The notes under the pieces were generated by a model. The model was not told the DNA's origin, did not search any database, and saw only the letters and a list, made by a program, of their open reading frames with translations. From Phycisphaerae bacterium (GTDB taxonomy: Bacteria; Planctomycetota; Phycisphaerae; Sedimentisphaerales; UBA12454): a stretch of 64,000 nucleotides of DNA. The position numbers and the translations under genes were made by a program. Below are positions 9,889-19,329 of the stretch, in pieces. Positions within the stretch are counted from its first letter, which is position 1. Each line of letters begins with the position of its first letter. The stretch spans positions 186,001 through 250,000 of the forward strand of contig JBAZHC010000003.1 of the NCBI GenBank assembly GCA_041652575.1, written 5' to 3'.

Positions 9889-11130
9889 TTAAAGCTTTTC
9901 GGCAAGGGTCTTCGCCTTGCCAAAATCCTTTTCAAAAAGGGCCTTGCTTAATTCATCAAGAATTGCCTTGTCAGATTTACTTTCTTTCCTTGCCTTGTAA
10001 AGCTTCAGCGGTATTTTCAAAACATCGTTTGGAACATTATCTTCAACACCCTTGTATTTAGCCACGTACTTTTTATTCATCTCAAGATACTTGTAACCAT
10101 ATTTATCGCACGGCTCAATCTGCGTACCCTCGTTCCAGTCGTTCCATGTTATTATTTGAACGACATCGACATTATTATCAATCGACATCTGCCAGGTCAG
10201 GTCAAATCTTTTGCCGTCGTATCTCGGCGCTTTTCTTGCACCGGTTCCCCAGCCCCAAACAGGAGTATCGTCAAAGCCGGGCGTTACCCCGCCGAATACA
10301 ATTTCATCTTTAATCTGCTGATTTTTTACTTTAAAGAAATCAGTATAAACATTTTTGCAAAAATCAAGGTCGCTGCTGTTTGTCTTCGGGTCGAAACTGC
10401 CGACCCAGAAATATTTTCCACCGGCGGCTTGACCGAATTGCTGATAAGCGCCGAGGTCAAAAATCAGCTTAACAGGCGTATCTTTGAAAGCTTCCGATAT
10501 CCTGAGCCATTCAGTAGGATTGAACCACTGATCCGGAACTTTCCTGAAAACAAGAACAGGCTTTACGCCGTTAACCGTTCCATAAAAAGATTTATTCAGA
10601 AACGTTTCAGTCATCCACTGCAATTCATCCTGAGCGGCTTTAATTTCCGCCTCCCTGTCGGCAAATGTGCCCTTAGGCCAATAACCGCACCATTCCTCGA
10701 AACACATCATCAATTTCATATTATATTTTTCGAGGTACGGCAGAATTGACATCAAACCTTCGTGGCGGTATTTATTTATCCTTCTTCCGTCCCAGTCGAC
10801 GATTATGCCGTCTATCCCGCTTAACTTCATCAGCAGGAACTGATATTCGAGAATATCGGGGTCTGAAGTATCATACGGCCCTGTGAGCGGATAACTGGTT
10901 ACCGCCAAATCGCGTTTGCCATCAAGAAAAATAACATTGGGGTCGTGCGGGCTTTGCTTCCAGTCCGAATTCCACATTTCCCATCTGCCGGAAAATTCCA
11001 CAGTCTTGAACCATGTAACAAAATGAGCGTAAACTTCCTTTTTGCTGCCGCCGGTTTCCTGCGAAAAAACACAACTAAAGCAGAAAATCAAACAGGCAAA
11101 AACTACCAGAAGTTTTCTTTTCAATTCCAT
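9889..11130 (-). CDS. secreted GH99-like glycosidase (paralogue 3)
   Basis: A 413-residue paralogue of the two genes downstream of it, with a signal peptide (KLLVVFACLIFCFSCVFS). It has the same landmarks: AHFVTWFKTVEFSG, a YPLTGPYDTSDPDILEY segment, IVDWDG, and TWNDWNEGTQIEP near the C terminus. No dockerin-like domain is present, so three versions of the enzyme with different appendages follow each other, which suggests serial duplication. It lies 3 bases downstream of the GH130 gene. The GH99-like superfamily call is good; the reaction is not established by sequence alone. Confidence 0.75.
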   Translation of the reverse strand: MELKRKLLVVFACLIFCFSCVFSQETGGSKKEVYAHFVTWFKTVEFSGRWEMWNSDWKQSPHDPNVIFLDGKRDLAVTSYPLTGPYDTSDPDILEYQFLLMKLSGIDGIIVDWDGRRINKYRHEGLMSILPYLEKYNMKLMMCFEEWCGYWPKGTFADREAEIKAAQDELQWMTETFLNKSFYGTVNGVKPVLVFRKVPDQWFNPTEWLRISEAFKDTPVKLIFDLGAYQQFGQAAGGKYFWVGSFDPKTNSSDLDFCKNVYTDFFKVKNQQIKDEIVFGGVTPGFDDTPVWGWGTGARKAPRYDGKRFDLTWQMSIDNNVDVVQIITWNDWNEGTQIEPCDKYGYKYLEMNKKYVAKYKGVEDNVPNDVLKIPLKLYKARKESKSDKAILDELSKALFEKDFGKAKTLAEKL

Positions 11131-11133
11131 TTA

Positions 11134-12273
11134 TTAATCGCTTTCATTACCGGGCCCGGTAACTGGACAACTCAATAGATAATTAATTAAATCATCGACT
11201 TTACAGGTTGCAAGTCCTACATATTTATCGGCTGCCCCGTAATATACAAATAACTTATTATCAATAATAACTTTGCCGCACGGAAATACCACACCGCCGC
11301 CAGAGTAGCAGCCCTGCGTCTCATAATCCGTTTCAGGCTGTAAAATCCAGTCCCTTGTCCTGTATTTTACCTTTGTCGGGTCTTCCAAATCAAGCAGTAT
11401 GGCCCCAAGACGGTAATATTTGTCTTTTCCGACCGCGTGATATATCGTAAGCCAGCCGGCATCAGTTCGTATCGGCGGCGTATTACCTCCTATTTTCAAT
11501 TCCCACGGAAATGTCGCCTTCGCCAGTAATTTGCTCTTTTTAAAAGCCAGCATATCATCGGCAGATGAAATCCATATCGCCGGGTAGTCAGTGCCGTATT
11601 CTTTTCCGCACCACTCCATCGGCCTGTGAAGCATATAAAATTTTCCGCCGATTTTTTCCGGGAACAGGACAACATCTCTGTCATCCATCATCGGGTCAGT
11701 GAGCCGGCCTGCTCTTATAAAATTTTTAAAATCTTTTGTTATCAGCAAATGCGATGTCGTGTGATTTTCTCTGACACAAAGCGGAAACTCATCCGAACAA
11801 TCCGGGCTTTTATAACATTTGCCGTCATTGAGCCAGTATTCGCCCGGCGGAAAAACTCTTGTCGCATAGGTTATATAATAGAACTGTCCCATCTTCACTA
11901 TTCGAGGGTCTTCCATACATCCGCCGTCGAGGCCATCGGCACTGGGTGAAATCACCGGTTTATCGAAACGATGAAAATTATATCCATCCCTGCTGACAGC
12001 CAATCCAAAACGCACAACATGTCTGGAGTCGTTTCCTGCTGCACGATACAGCAAGTTGACAACGCCTGATTGCCTGTCATACCATGCGCCGGGATTGGTC
12101 GTAACAAAGCTTTCCCACTGATTGGCAGGATTCGGCGAAATAACAGGATTGCCTTCGAAACGCTGCAGTTTGACCGAAGCTCTGCGGCTTTTAATGTTCA
12201 CATAAGCCAAATCCGACTTTACCTTTCCACTGCTCGTCCCTGCATTGTTGGTTGTTTCTTTAAAAATACTCAT
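11134..12273 (-). CDS. GH130 family beta-mannoside phosphorylase or mannosidase
   Basis: The 379-residue protein shows the five-bladed propeller pattern of GH130: GNPVISPNP near the start, NPGAWYDRQSGVVNLLYRA, a CMEDPRIVK segment, and YGAADKYVGLAT near the end. GH130 enzymes phosphorolyse or hydrolyse beta-mannosides, for example Man-GlcNAc or mannobiose, to give mannose-1-phosphate or mannose. No signal peptide is seen, so it likely acts in the cytoplasm on imported oligosaccharide. It sits between the SSS symporter and the secreted GH99-like enzymes, giving a coherent extracellular cleavage, import and intracellular breakdown order. Whether it is a phosphorylase or hydrolase cannot be decided here. 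Confidence 0.85.
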   Translation of the reverse strand: MSIFKETTNNAGTSSGKVKSDLAYVNIKSRRASVKLQRFEGNPVISPNPANQWESFVTTNPGAWYDRQSGVVNLLYRAAGNDSRHVVRFGLAVSRDGYNFHRFDKPVISPSADGLDGGCMEDPRIVKMGQFYYITYATRVFPPGEYWLNDGKCYKSPDCSDEFPLCVRENHTTSHLLITKDFKNFIRAGRLTDPMMDDRDVVLFPEKIGGKFYMLHRPMEWCGKEYGTDYPAIWISSADDMLAFKKSKLLAKATFPWELKIGGNTPPIRTDAGWLTIYHAVGKDKYYRLGAILLDLEDPTKVKYRTRDWILQPETDYETQGCYSGGGVVFPCGKVIIDNKLFVYYGAADKYVGLATCKVDDLINYLLSCPVTGPGNESD

Positions 12274-12291
12274 TCTAAACCTTTTAAATTG

Positions 12292-14088
12292 TTATTCTTT
12301 CTCGAGTTTCCTGAACCAGTTAAAATGCAGGAACACCGACGTTACGAACGTTACAGCGATCGTAATAAACATAGATTTATAATCCTTAATAATCAAATAT
12401 ATCGATATGAGCGGCATTGAAAGCTGCCAGATAATTCCGACGGTAATATTCACCATATCACGTTTGAAATCCTTGTTTTTTTCAAAGGACGGATTATCTT
12501 TCAGAACCATCTGATGCACAGGTTTCCAAAAGCCCCACGGCCGAACATCCGAATAAAACTTCTTCAGCGTTTCATCATCTTCCGGTTTTGTAAGCAGACT
12601 CACCGCAATGGAAGCGATACCGCTTGCAAGCAGAATAAACGGAAAACTGTTAATTGCAGTAAGTTTCGGAAATGCCATTGGGAACACAAGCGATGCGACG
12701 ACTCCGGCGGCCATTCCCGCAAAATAACCAAAACCGTTGAGCCGCCACCAGTACCATTTCAGGACATTAGGCGCAAGATATCCGCCATATAATCCCGCGA
12801 CCAGCCACATAGTAACCGAGCCGATGGATTTGGCCATATATCCGAAGAGAATTCCCACGGTGACAACAAGAATCGTACATATATAACTTACATAAACATA
12901 TTTTTTCTCATTGGCATCAGGATTTATATAACGTTTATAAATATCTATAACAATATATGCTGTACCGGCGTTAACCGTGGAATCGAAAGTGCTCATAAAC
13001 GCCGCAAGCAGCCCGGCAAGCATCAGTCCCACAATGCCGACCGGCAAAAAGTTATTAACGATGTAAGGCAGTATCTGTTCAAAATCAACATTGCTGCCCA
13101 TCGCGTTCAACTGAGGAGTATAATATACGAGAGCAAGTACCGTAACACCTGTTATGAGCATATAGCGGGGTATAAACTGAGTAATCGAAACAAACCAGCT
13201 CATAAGAGCGGCTTCACGCGGACTCTTGGTTGACAGAACCCGCTGCATATCATAATTAGGACACGGCCCTGCCATACTGGCTAAAATTCCCTTAAATAAA
13301 ATCATCATAAAGAAAATCCCAAAAAGGCCGAAGCCGTCCTCAGCCATTTTGCCGTTCAAACTATCCACAAGGCCGGACCAGTCAATATGCAGGTTCCAGC
13401 CAAACCCGAGATTGTGCCAATCTGCCGGTACAGCAGCAGTAATCTGAGCCGCTGTAGTCCTGTTCATCGCTATAAATGCGACTATGAACGAAGTAACAAC
13501 CATTATGACATATTTCAGCGCATCGGTCAGAACCACACTGTACATACCGCCTGTTATTACATACACCGTCGTAATAGCCATAATAATCACGGCATAAGTA
13601 TTAGGAGATAAATGCCACGGCATGAATATGGCGGCAAACTTACCCACGCCTTTAAAATCATAACCGATGAAACCGACAACAGAAACCAGCGCGAAAAACA
13701 CAACACTGAGATGTGATAATCTCGCGCCAGAATCGTTTCCGAATCTTGTATTTATCCACGCAGCTCCCGTTAAAACGTTCGACCTTCTTAACCAGATGGA
13801 AAGATATACCATTCCGAATATCTGATTAAACGTCGGCCAAATCCACGGTATCCAGGCGCTTTTTAAACCATAAGCAAACAACAGATACACCAGCCACATC
13901 GTGCCGGTGATATCGAACATACTCGATGAATTGGATATGCCCAGCAGATACCATGGTATTCGATTGCCCGCGAGAAAATACGAACCGACATTCTTTGATG
14001 CAAGTTTGGAAAAAAGGAAACCGACTACTACAACTACTACTATATAAATGCCTATAATTACAATATCAACGGTATGTAAATTCATCAA
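12292..14088 (-). CDS. sodium:solute symporter (SSS family), probable oligosaccharide importer
   Basis: A 598-residue membrane protein with about 14 hydrophobic segments, starting MMNLHTVDIVIIGIYIVVVVVVG. SSS features include GSYFLAGNRIPWYLLGISN and the AGLLAAFMSTFDSTVNAG sodium-binding region. It is larger than the symporter of the peptidoglycan operon and belongs to a different SSS subgroup. It ends 18 bases before the GH130 gene, so it probably imports the sugar that GH130 processes. The substrate is inferred. Confidence 0.88.
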   Translation of the reverse strand: MMNLHTVDIVIIGIYIVVVVVVGFLFSKLASKNVGSYFLAGNRIPWYLLGISNSSSMFDITGTMWLVYLLFAYGLKSAWIPWIWPTFNQIFGMVYLSIWLRRSNVLTGAAWINTRFGNDSGARLSHLSVVFFALVSVVGFIGYDFKGVGKFAAIFMPWHLSPNTYAVIIMAITTVYVITGGMYSVVLTDALKYVIMVVTSFIVAFIAMNRTTAAQITAAVPADWHNLGFGWNLHIDWSGLVDSLNGKMAEDGFGLFGIFFMMILFKGILASMAGPCPNYDMQRVLSTKSPREAALMSWFVSITQFIPRYMLITGVTVLALVYYTPQLNAMGSNVDFEQILPYIVNNFLPVGIVGLMLAGLLAAFMSTFDSTVNAGTAYIVIDIYKRYINPDANEKKYVYVSYICTILVVTVGILFGYMAKSIGSVTMWLVAGLYGGYLAPNVLKWYWWRLNGFGYFAGMAAGVVASLVFPMAFPKLTAINSFPFILLASGIASIAVSLLTKPEDDETLKKFYSDVRPWGFWKPVHQMVLKDNPSFEKNKDFKRDMVNITVGIIWQLSMPLISIYLIIKDYKSMFITIAVTFVTSVFLHFNWFRKLEKE

Positions 14089-14128
14089 CGATTCATCCTA
14101 AAGAATTAAATAGTCGGTCTTAAAAATT

Positions 14129-14986
14129 TCACTTGTCTTTTTTGGCCCAGAAGCAATTATACACCCAAAGTATATCGTTTTTGCCATCTTCTGTTGCAGC
14201 TCTAAACACTCTAAAAGGATATGGTGTTTTAGTTTTTTCATAAGATGCGAAAAGTTTACTAAGTTCTATCGACCAGCTTCTTTGCATAGCATGGCCGTCG
14301 GCAAATGCAAAACAACTTCTGCTCGAACGTGAATGTCTGACTGTAATAGGGTCGGCGCTTATAGTCATGTCGGTTTTATTGATATCAGGCATCCAGGAAT
14401 CCATATTATAATTCCGCGGGTCAGTTTCTTCTACCATTACATATTTTTCACTCGGTCTTCTTATCTGCACCAAATTTGTCAGGCTGTCCCATGCTTTGGC
14501 ATACGTACTGCTCTTTGGGATAAATGTTTGTTCACCGTTCATAGTATCCGGTATGGAATAACTCCTAAAGTGGCCGCTTTTATCGTCGCTACAATGGAAT
14601 ACATTTAGGTCTGATGCGTAGGAAAACAGTTTGCCTCTTTTTATGCCTTCCTTTTCCTGCTCAATTGTAGGCTTAACATTATCCTTTATTGTTTTGCCGG
14701 TGACAGGATCGGTCGGAGCCCATACCCAGGCATATCTGGAGTAGTTTACTCGTAATACATCTCCCTCGTCATCACTTCTATAGTTCAATGCACATACCAG
14801 TCTGCCGTCATTTGCCATAGCATAAGCATACCAGGCCGTGCCGAGTTGTTTAAGATTATTCTCGCACATAATGGTTCTGCCCATCTCCCTGGCCTTGTTC
14901 AATGATGGCAGCAGCATCGCAAGCAGCAAGGCGATGATGGAAACAACCACCAAAAGCTCAACAAGAGTGAAACCATTTTTCTTCAT
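14129..14986 (-). CDS. pseudopilin-like protein with prepilin N-terminal methylation signal
   Basis: The start MKKNGFTLVELLVVVSIIAL is a class-3 prepilin leader cut before Phe and followed by one hydrophobic helix. The globular part ends with an ADGHA motif close to the DG motif of the large planctomycete pseudopilin family. An ATG 30 bases upstream would add MEFVKLGVLK; the inner start is preferred because it matches the family and has GGAG about 10 bases upstream. Such proteins are thought to be exported by a type II secretion or type IV pilus-like machine. Its place between a dockerin protein and a symporter suggests a surface role in glycan capture, which is inference. Confidence 0.85.
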   Translation of the reverse strand: MKKNGFTLVELLVVVSIIALLLAMLLPSLNKAREMGRTIMCENNLKQLGTAWYAYAMANDGRLVCALNYRSDDEGDVLRVNYSRYAWVWAPTDPVTGKTIKDNVKPTIEQEKEGIKRGKLFSYASDLNVFHCSDDKSGHFRSYSIPDTMNGEQTFIPKSSTYAKAWDSLTNLVQIRRPSEKYVMVEETDPRNYNMDSWMPDINKTDMTISADPITVRHSRSSRSCFAFADGHAMQRSWSIELSKLFASYEKTKTPYPFRVFRAATEDGKNDILWVYNCFWAKKDK

Positions 14987-15028
14987 TTTTAACACTCCAA
15001 GCTTAACAAATTCCATTTCTTAATATCC

Positions 15029-15062
15029 GGTGTGGAACAGACCGCCTGGCCGGTTCCACACC
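15029..15062 (-). terminator. strong hairpin between dockerin protein and pseudopilin genes
   Basis: GGTGTGGAAC (15029-15038) pairs perfectly with GTTCCACACC (15053-15062) around a 14-base loop, just downstream of the leftward dockerin gene. There is no long T-run on the minus strand, so it could be a partial terminator or an mRNA-stabilising hairpin that sets different levels for the genes on either side. Confidence 0.55.
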
Positions 15063-15076
15063 AGTTTTATCCAGTC

Positions 15077-16981
15077 TCAATACTTTTCATTAAGCCAGTT
15101 GCCGGATATATCTTTCAAATCCAGCATATCATACTCATTCATCCACGACTCGCCTATAAAAGCTACATCCTGGAAATTCACAATACAATCTTCATAATAA
15201 TCTCCCGGCATAACATCTGTGCCGCAATTCATCGCCACCCTGACATCATCAATTGTCGCGGATTTGCCGTTGCCGTTTATCCAGAAGATAACCCTGAACT
15301 GCTTATAACCGCTCCAGCCGGTAATATTAGCGATATTAACCTTGAATGTATTCGGCCCTGTAATATTCTGAATAACATCTACATAACTCCAGGCGCCTCC
15401 CTGTTCCTGAACGCCAACATCGAGCCATCCGTCGGTATCTACGCCGGTAACCGTGACAGTAAGTTCAGGATAGACCGCCAAATTAACCAAAAGCGTTTCA
15501 GACTCAACTTTGCCATAGCTTGCGTATGGATTATCTTCGGTAAGAATCGCAGTAGTACCGGGTATGTCCGTCCAATAAGCATCAAGCTCCGTCCATCCGG
15601 TTCTAATAGGGTCAAAGTGGTCTTCCCAGAAAATCGGGTCAGGTCTTGAGGCAAGCTGACTGTTACGAACTTCAATCGTATTGAATGTCGTACTGTCGCC
15701 GCCGCCTCCGTTATCCAGCCAAATATTAATCTGGAAAGTTTTAACGCCGCTCCAGCCCATTAAACCTTTAATGTCAATACGGTTTTCCGAAGGCACTCCC
15801 ATATAACTTACCGCATCAGCATAAGAGCCGGCGCCGCCTACTTCCTGAATTTGAACTGTATACAAACAGCCGGATTCGACATCTGTTGTTTTAATATGTA
15901 ATTCGTCATAAAAATTAACATCAAGCGTTATAACTTCCGAATTGGTAACGCCCCACCATTCTCCGGGATTCGGATTAATAGTTACAACCGCATTAGGTCC
16001 GGCGGTATCAGTCCAGTAACAGGTCGGTTCAATCCAGGTAGTTTTGATAGGGTTAAAATCTTCAACCCAGCCCGCCTGTCCCCGCAGTGATTTTCTTATC
16101 TGCAGTAAATCGAACGTAACCGATTTGCTTTCGCCATCAATCCATATATTGATAATAAAGGATTTTACCCCGCTCCAGCCCATAAGTTTGGCTATATCGA
16201 CGACCTGTGTGCCGGCCTGACCAACATAGCTGACTGCATTGGCATAAGCATTTGAGCCGCCTACTTCCTGAATTTGAACTGTATAAAGAGCGCCGCTTTC
16301 AACTTCGGTGGACGCAATAACAAGTTCATTATATTCATTGACATCGACAGTGATTACCTCTGATCCTGCATCGCCATAACTGTTTACAGGATCACTTTCA
16401 GTAAGCCTTGCCGTTGAGCCTGTTAAATCTGTCCATGTAGCACTCGGCTGAGACCATGTTGATTTGATAGGGTCGAAATGTTCTGTCCATCCTTCTGAAG
16501 CTGCCGCTTCTCTTAACTGAAGAAGACCGAATGTTACAGATTTGGTTTCTCCGTCAATCCATATATTTACCACAAATGATTTTGTTCCGCTCCATCCCAT
16601 AAGCGCAGCAATATTAACTATCTGTGTGCCGGGAGTACCGACATAACTGACCGCATTGGCATAAGCACCACCTTCGACAGCTTCCTGAATCTGAATTGTA
16701 TACAACGCGCCGGCTTCCACATCGGTTGAAGTGATAACGAGTTCACTGTAAACGCTTACATCAGCAGTAATAGTTTCTGATGTAGCGACACCGTAACTGT
16801 TTACCGGGTCGTTTTCAGTTAGTGTTGCAGTCGGCCCCGCCAAATCGGTCCAGTATGCACTGACCTCATTCCATGTTGTCTTGACAGGATCGAAATTCTC
16901 TTCCCACACAACTGCCGCTTTTGCGCCACAGGCGAAAATCATAACCATTGCTGTTATAATTAAAATCAAAAATCTTTTCAT
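15077..16981 (-). CDS. secreted four-repeat beta-sandwich protein with C-terminal dockerin-like domain
   Basis: A 634-residue secreted protein with signal peptide residues 1-23. Four copies of a domain of about 135 residues follow (25-158, 164-297, 304-440, 451-584). Each begins with an FDP-[IV]-K-x-T-W type segment and contains YWTD, a YTVQIQE strand and MGWSG. They look like non-catalytic carbohydrate-binding domains of no family I can name. The C terminus (residues 590-634, MPGDYYEDCIVNFQDVAFIG, then ISGNWL) is a dockerin-like EF-hand pair. GGAG stands at the ribosome-binding position. A glycan-binding surface protein of the downstream GH99/GH130 locus is the best guess. Confidence 0.75.
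   Translation of the reverse strand: MKRFLILIITAMVMIFACGAKAAVVWEENFDPVKTTWNEVSAYWTDLAGPTATLTENDPVNSYGVATSETITADVSVYSELVITSTDVEAGALYTIQIQEAVEGGAYANAVSYVGTPGTQIVNIAALMGWSGTKSFVVNIWIDGETKSVTFGLLQLREAAASEGWTEHFDPIKSTWSQPSATWTDLTGSTARLTESDPVNSYGDAGSEVITVDVNEYNELVIASTEVESGALYTVQIQEVGGSNAYANAVSYVGQAGTQVVDIAKLMGWSGVKSFIINIWIDGESKSVTFDLLQIRKSLRGQAGWVEDFNPIKTTWIEPTCYWTDTAGPNAVVTINPNPGEWWGVTNSEVITLDVNFYDELHIKTTDVESGCLYTVQIQEVGGAGSYADAVSYMGVPSENRIDIKGLMGWSGVKTFQINIWLDNGGGGDSTTFNTIEVRNSQLASRPDPIFWEDHFDPIRTGWTELDAYWTDIPGTTAILTEDNPYASYGKVESETLLVNLAVYPELTVTVTGVDTDGWLDVGVQEQGGAWSYVDVIQNITGPNTFKVNIANITGWSGYKQFRVIFWINGNGKSATIDDVRVAMNCGTDVMPGDYYEDCIVNFQDVAFIGESWMNEYDMLDLKDISGNWLNEKY
15230..16909 (-). repeat. four tandem domain-length repeats inside the dockerin protein gene
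   Basis: The coding sequence contains four copies of a unit of about 420-440 bases. The first three are clearly more alike (shared GALYT[IV]QIQE and MGWSG[TV]K segments) than the fourth, which points to stepwise internal duplication. Confidence 0.8.
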
Positions 16982-17053
16982 ATTTTCACTCCTGCTCTCT
17001 GCTCATAAATAATATTTCTTGATATATTTATGGCAAACTAAGCTTTCAGATAA

Positions 17054-17842
17054 TTATACCATTTTCTTCCTTAAAAGTAACGCACCAAGCCCGACAAAAA
17101 CAAGTGTTATTGGCTCCGGAATAACGGCAGTAATTGTGGTTCTTCCGCTATCATAGCTATAAATGAAGCTTCCGATACCGTCATAAGCGGTTACATCGCC
17201 ATAGGTTGTAACATCAGTAATTTCACCATTAAGAATCAATGAGCCGCCTGTAATATCAATTGAGCCGTTATCAGACATAACAAGTCCCCCGCCGCCGGTT
17301 ACGTCAATAGTGCCGTCATCCAGTTGAATATGGCCTACGCCGTTACCGTTAGTACCGCTATAACCGCCTGCTACTGCCAACAGCCATGATATATTAACTG
17401 TTCCGCCATTCATCAAAAGTGTACCATCTCCCTGTGAACCGTCTGTGTCTCCGCCGCACATCAAAAGAGTTGTATTAACTATACCGGAGTCAACCTGTAA
17501 TATGCCCTTCTGGTCGGTTCCCCACTGGCCTACAAACAGATGGTCTGAGACCTGAAGCGTACCGCCATTGACAGTCACTTTTGAGCCAGTTGGCGTTGTA
17601 TCGCATATATGCAGCCAGTTGGCATATCCCGTCTCGCCTGTATTTAGAATCGGCCCTGTTGTATCATATGTGCCGACAACAACATCATCGCCGCTTGTAG
17701 GATATGCTGTCCAATTTCCTGTATCAACCCATAGACGATTGGTAGCATCGTTAGTCCACCACAACCACTGCCCAAACGACACGTTCGCCACTATGACAAC
17801 AATTATCAGGGATGTTAAAAAACCATTTTTTTTCAATAACAT
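17054..17842 (-). CDS. PEP-CTERM-anchored repeat protein
   Basis: A 262-residue secreted protein with a signal peptide and a C-terminal sorting tail: IPEP, a hydrophobic stretch (TLVFVGLGALLL), then RKK. This is the PEP-CTERM signal processed by exosortase in bacteria with this pathway. The body has short glycine-rich repeats around GGT-[LIV]-x-V and LFVGQWGTDQKG, as in passenger-like beta-helix proteins. The N-terminal part of the large protein at 54729-57677 is similar in style (WT-x-x-x-NW, LFVGDW), so the two loci share this component. Its start has AGGAG upstream. It is probably exposed on the surface; its function is unknown. Confidence 0.8.
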   Translation of the reverse strand: MLLKKNGFLTSLIIVVIVANVSFGQWLWWTNDATNRLWVDTGNWTAYPTSGDDVVVGTYDTTGPILNTGETGYANWLHICDTTPTGSKVTVNGGTLQVSDHLFVGQWGTDQKGILQVDSGIVNTTLLMCGGDTDGSQGDGTLLMNGGTVNISWLLAVAGGYSGTNGNGVGHIQLDDGTIDVTGGGGLVMSDNGSIDITGGSLILNGEITDVTTYGDVTAYDGIGSFIYSYDSGRTTITAVIPEPITLVFVGLGALLLRKKMV

Positions 17843-18146
17843 AATCCTTCTCCTTTACAAATTAAGTTACATATTTAATACATCCATAACATTTTGCTGT
17901 TTTTTAAGTGCACTTCTTACACAGCATCTATGATACCATAATACAGGGCATTCTATATCCATTCAAAGCCAATATACGGATTTTTTTAGCCAAATTACGA
18001 CAGGCCTAAAAAATAATTTATTGTTTGTATGTCATTCATATACAATTAGTTACAAAAACACACATTGCAATATTCATTATAAAATTTACCATTTTTTCAA
18101 TGCAATTCTGGACATTTATATGCCAAGTCCGGATAATATATACTGT
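17843..18146. other. divergent intergenic region with XylR-type regulator on one side
   Basis: About 300 AT-rich bases between the leftward PEP-CTERM gene and the rightward AraC-type regulator. It should hold divergent promoters and the operator of the mannose-type locus. I could not single out a convincing promoter pair or inverted repeat. Confidence 0.4.
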
Positions 18147-19304
18147 ATGAAAAAACTGCCGCGAATAATTCTAATGGTCGAACCTTTAGGCGAGTATCTC
18201 CAGGGACTACTAAGGGGTATTGCGCAATATTCAAACTCAAACGGGCCATGGGTTTTTTACAGGGAGCCCGGCAAACACGAAGGTACACTGCCTCAGCTTA
18301 ATCCCGAAGAAGCTGACGGCGTCATCGCCAAAATTGCCAACACTGCCGGTGCGAGAAAAAAACTTCCCCGGACAGTTCCGGTAATTCTTATCGGATATAG
18401 AGAAATTATTCCTGAGATGCCTCAGATTTTCGGCGACACTGAAGCTATCGGCAAAGTCGCCGCCGAGTATTTCCTCAATAAGGGATTCAGAAATTTCGCT
18501 TTTTGCGGCTTCGATGAGTTTCACTGGTCGCGGGAAAGAGGCAAAAGTTTCAAATTGTTTTTAGAAAACAAAGGATACAAAGTTCATTTATACAGAAATC
18601 TGAAAGGAGCTATGCGCAAGTCCTGGCAGCTCGAACAGCAGGACCTCGCTAAATGGCTCAGGACTTTGCCGAAACCTGTGGCTATTCTGGCATGTAATGA
18701 CGACCGCGGACAGCATCTTATAAGCGCATGCAAACTCGGCAAAATGCGAATTCCTGACGAGATTTCAGTCCTCGGAGTTGATAACGACAAATTTGTATGC
18801 TCGTTAACTTACCCGCCGCTTTCGAGTATAGCTCTTGGTACAGAACGGGCAGGTTATGAAGCCGCGCAGCTTTTGGCAAAAATGATGCAAATGAAAAAAT
18901 TCATTAATTCGAGCATTATGGTCAGGCCTACCCATGTTATAACAAGACAATCTACCGATATCATCGCGGCAGAAGATACGCTGCTTTCCGAAGCTATAAA
19001 TTACATCCAGAAACATTCAAATATGGATATCTCCGTTGATGATGTAGCCGGCGAGGTAATGGTATCAAGAAGAAGTCTCGAAAGAAAGTTTCGCAGGCAG
19101 TTGAACAAATCCATTTATGATGAAATCCGGCGTATAAGAGTAAACAGAATTATCTCAATGCTGCTCGAGACCGACCTGACAATAGCACAAATCGGCCTTG
19201 CCATGGGTTTTAAAGATATCACACACACAGGCAGGTATTTTAAGGAAGAAACCGGCCTTTCGCCGCTGGCTTACAGAAGAAAATTTATTAACCAATCACT
19301 TTAA
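18147..19304 (+). CDS. XylR-type AraC family transcriptional regulator
   Basis: The protein has an N-terminal LacI/periplasmic-binding-like sensor (residues about 5-270, with GVDNDKFVCSLTYPPLSSI) and a C-terminal double helix-turn-helix AraC domain (about 285-383, ending GRYFKEETGLSPLAYRRKF). This is the architecture of E. coli XylR, which binds a sugar and activates sugar genes. The start at 18147 is chosen because MKKLPRIIL aligns with the start of the paralogue at 58750; ATG 18120 is an alternative with a weak GGA upstream. Divergent orientation to the dockerin/pseudopilin/GH99/GH130 genes suggests it controls them. The ligand is unknown. Confidence 0.88.
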   Translation: MKKLPRIILMVEPLGEYLQGLLRGIAQYSNSNGPWVFYREPGKHEGTLPQLNPEEADGVIAKIANTAGARKKLPRTVPVILIGYREIIPEMPQIFGDTEAIGKVAAEYFLNKGFRNFAFCGFDEFHWSRERGKSFKLFLENKGYKVHLYRNLKGAMRKSWQLEQQDLAKWLRTLPKPVAILACNDDRGQHLISACKLGKMRIPDEISVLGVDNDKFVCSLTYPPLSSIALGTERAGYEAAQLLAKMMQMKKFINSSIMVRPTHVITRQSTDIIAAEDTLLSEAINYIQKHSNMDISVDDVAGEVMVSRRSLERKFRRQLNKSIYDEIRRIRVNRIISMLLETDLTIAQIGLAMGFKDITHTGRYFKEETGLSPLAYRRKFINQSL

Positions 19305-19329
19305 CAAATGTATTTTCAGCCGTGCCGTT

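Noticed and set aside
7974..9935. A longer start (at 9935) for the second GH99-like gene.
   Set aside because: It would add a basic leader encoded inside the preceding gene and bury the signal peptide; the start at 9887 is better.
15077..16981. Dockerin-like domains as evidence for a cellulosome.
   Set aside because: No cohesin-bearing scaffold is present, and such domains are common in secreted planctomycete proteins that are not part of cellulosomes.
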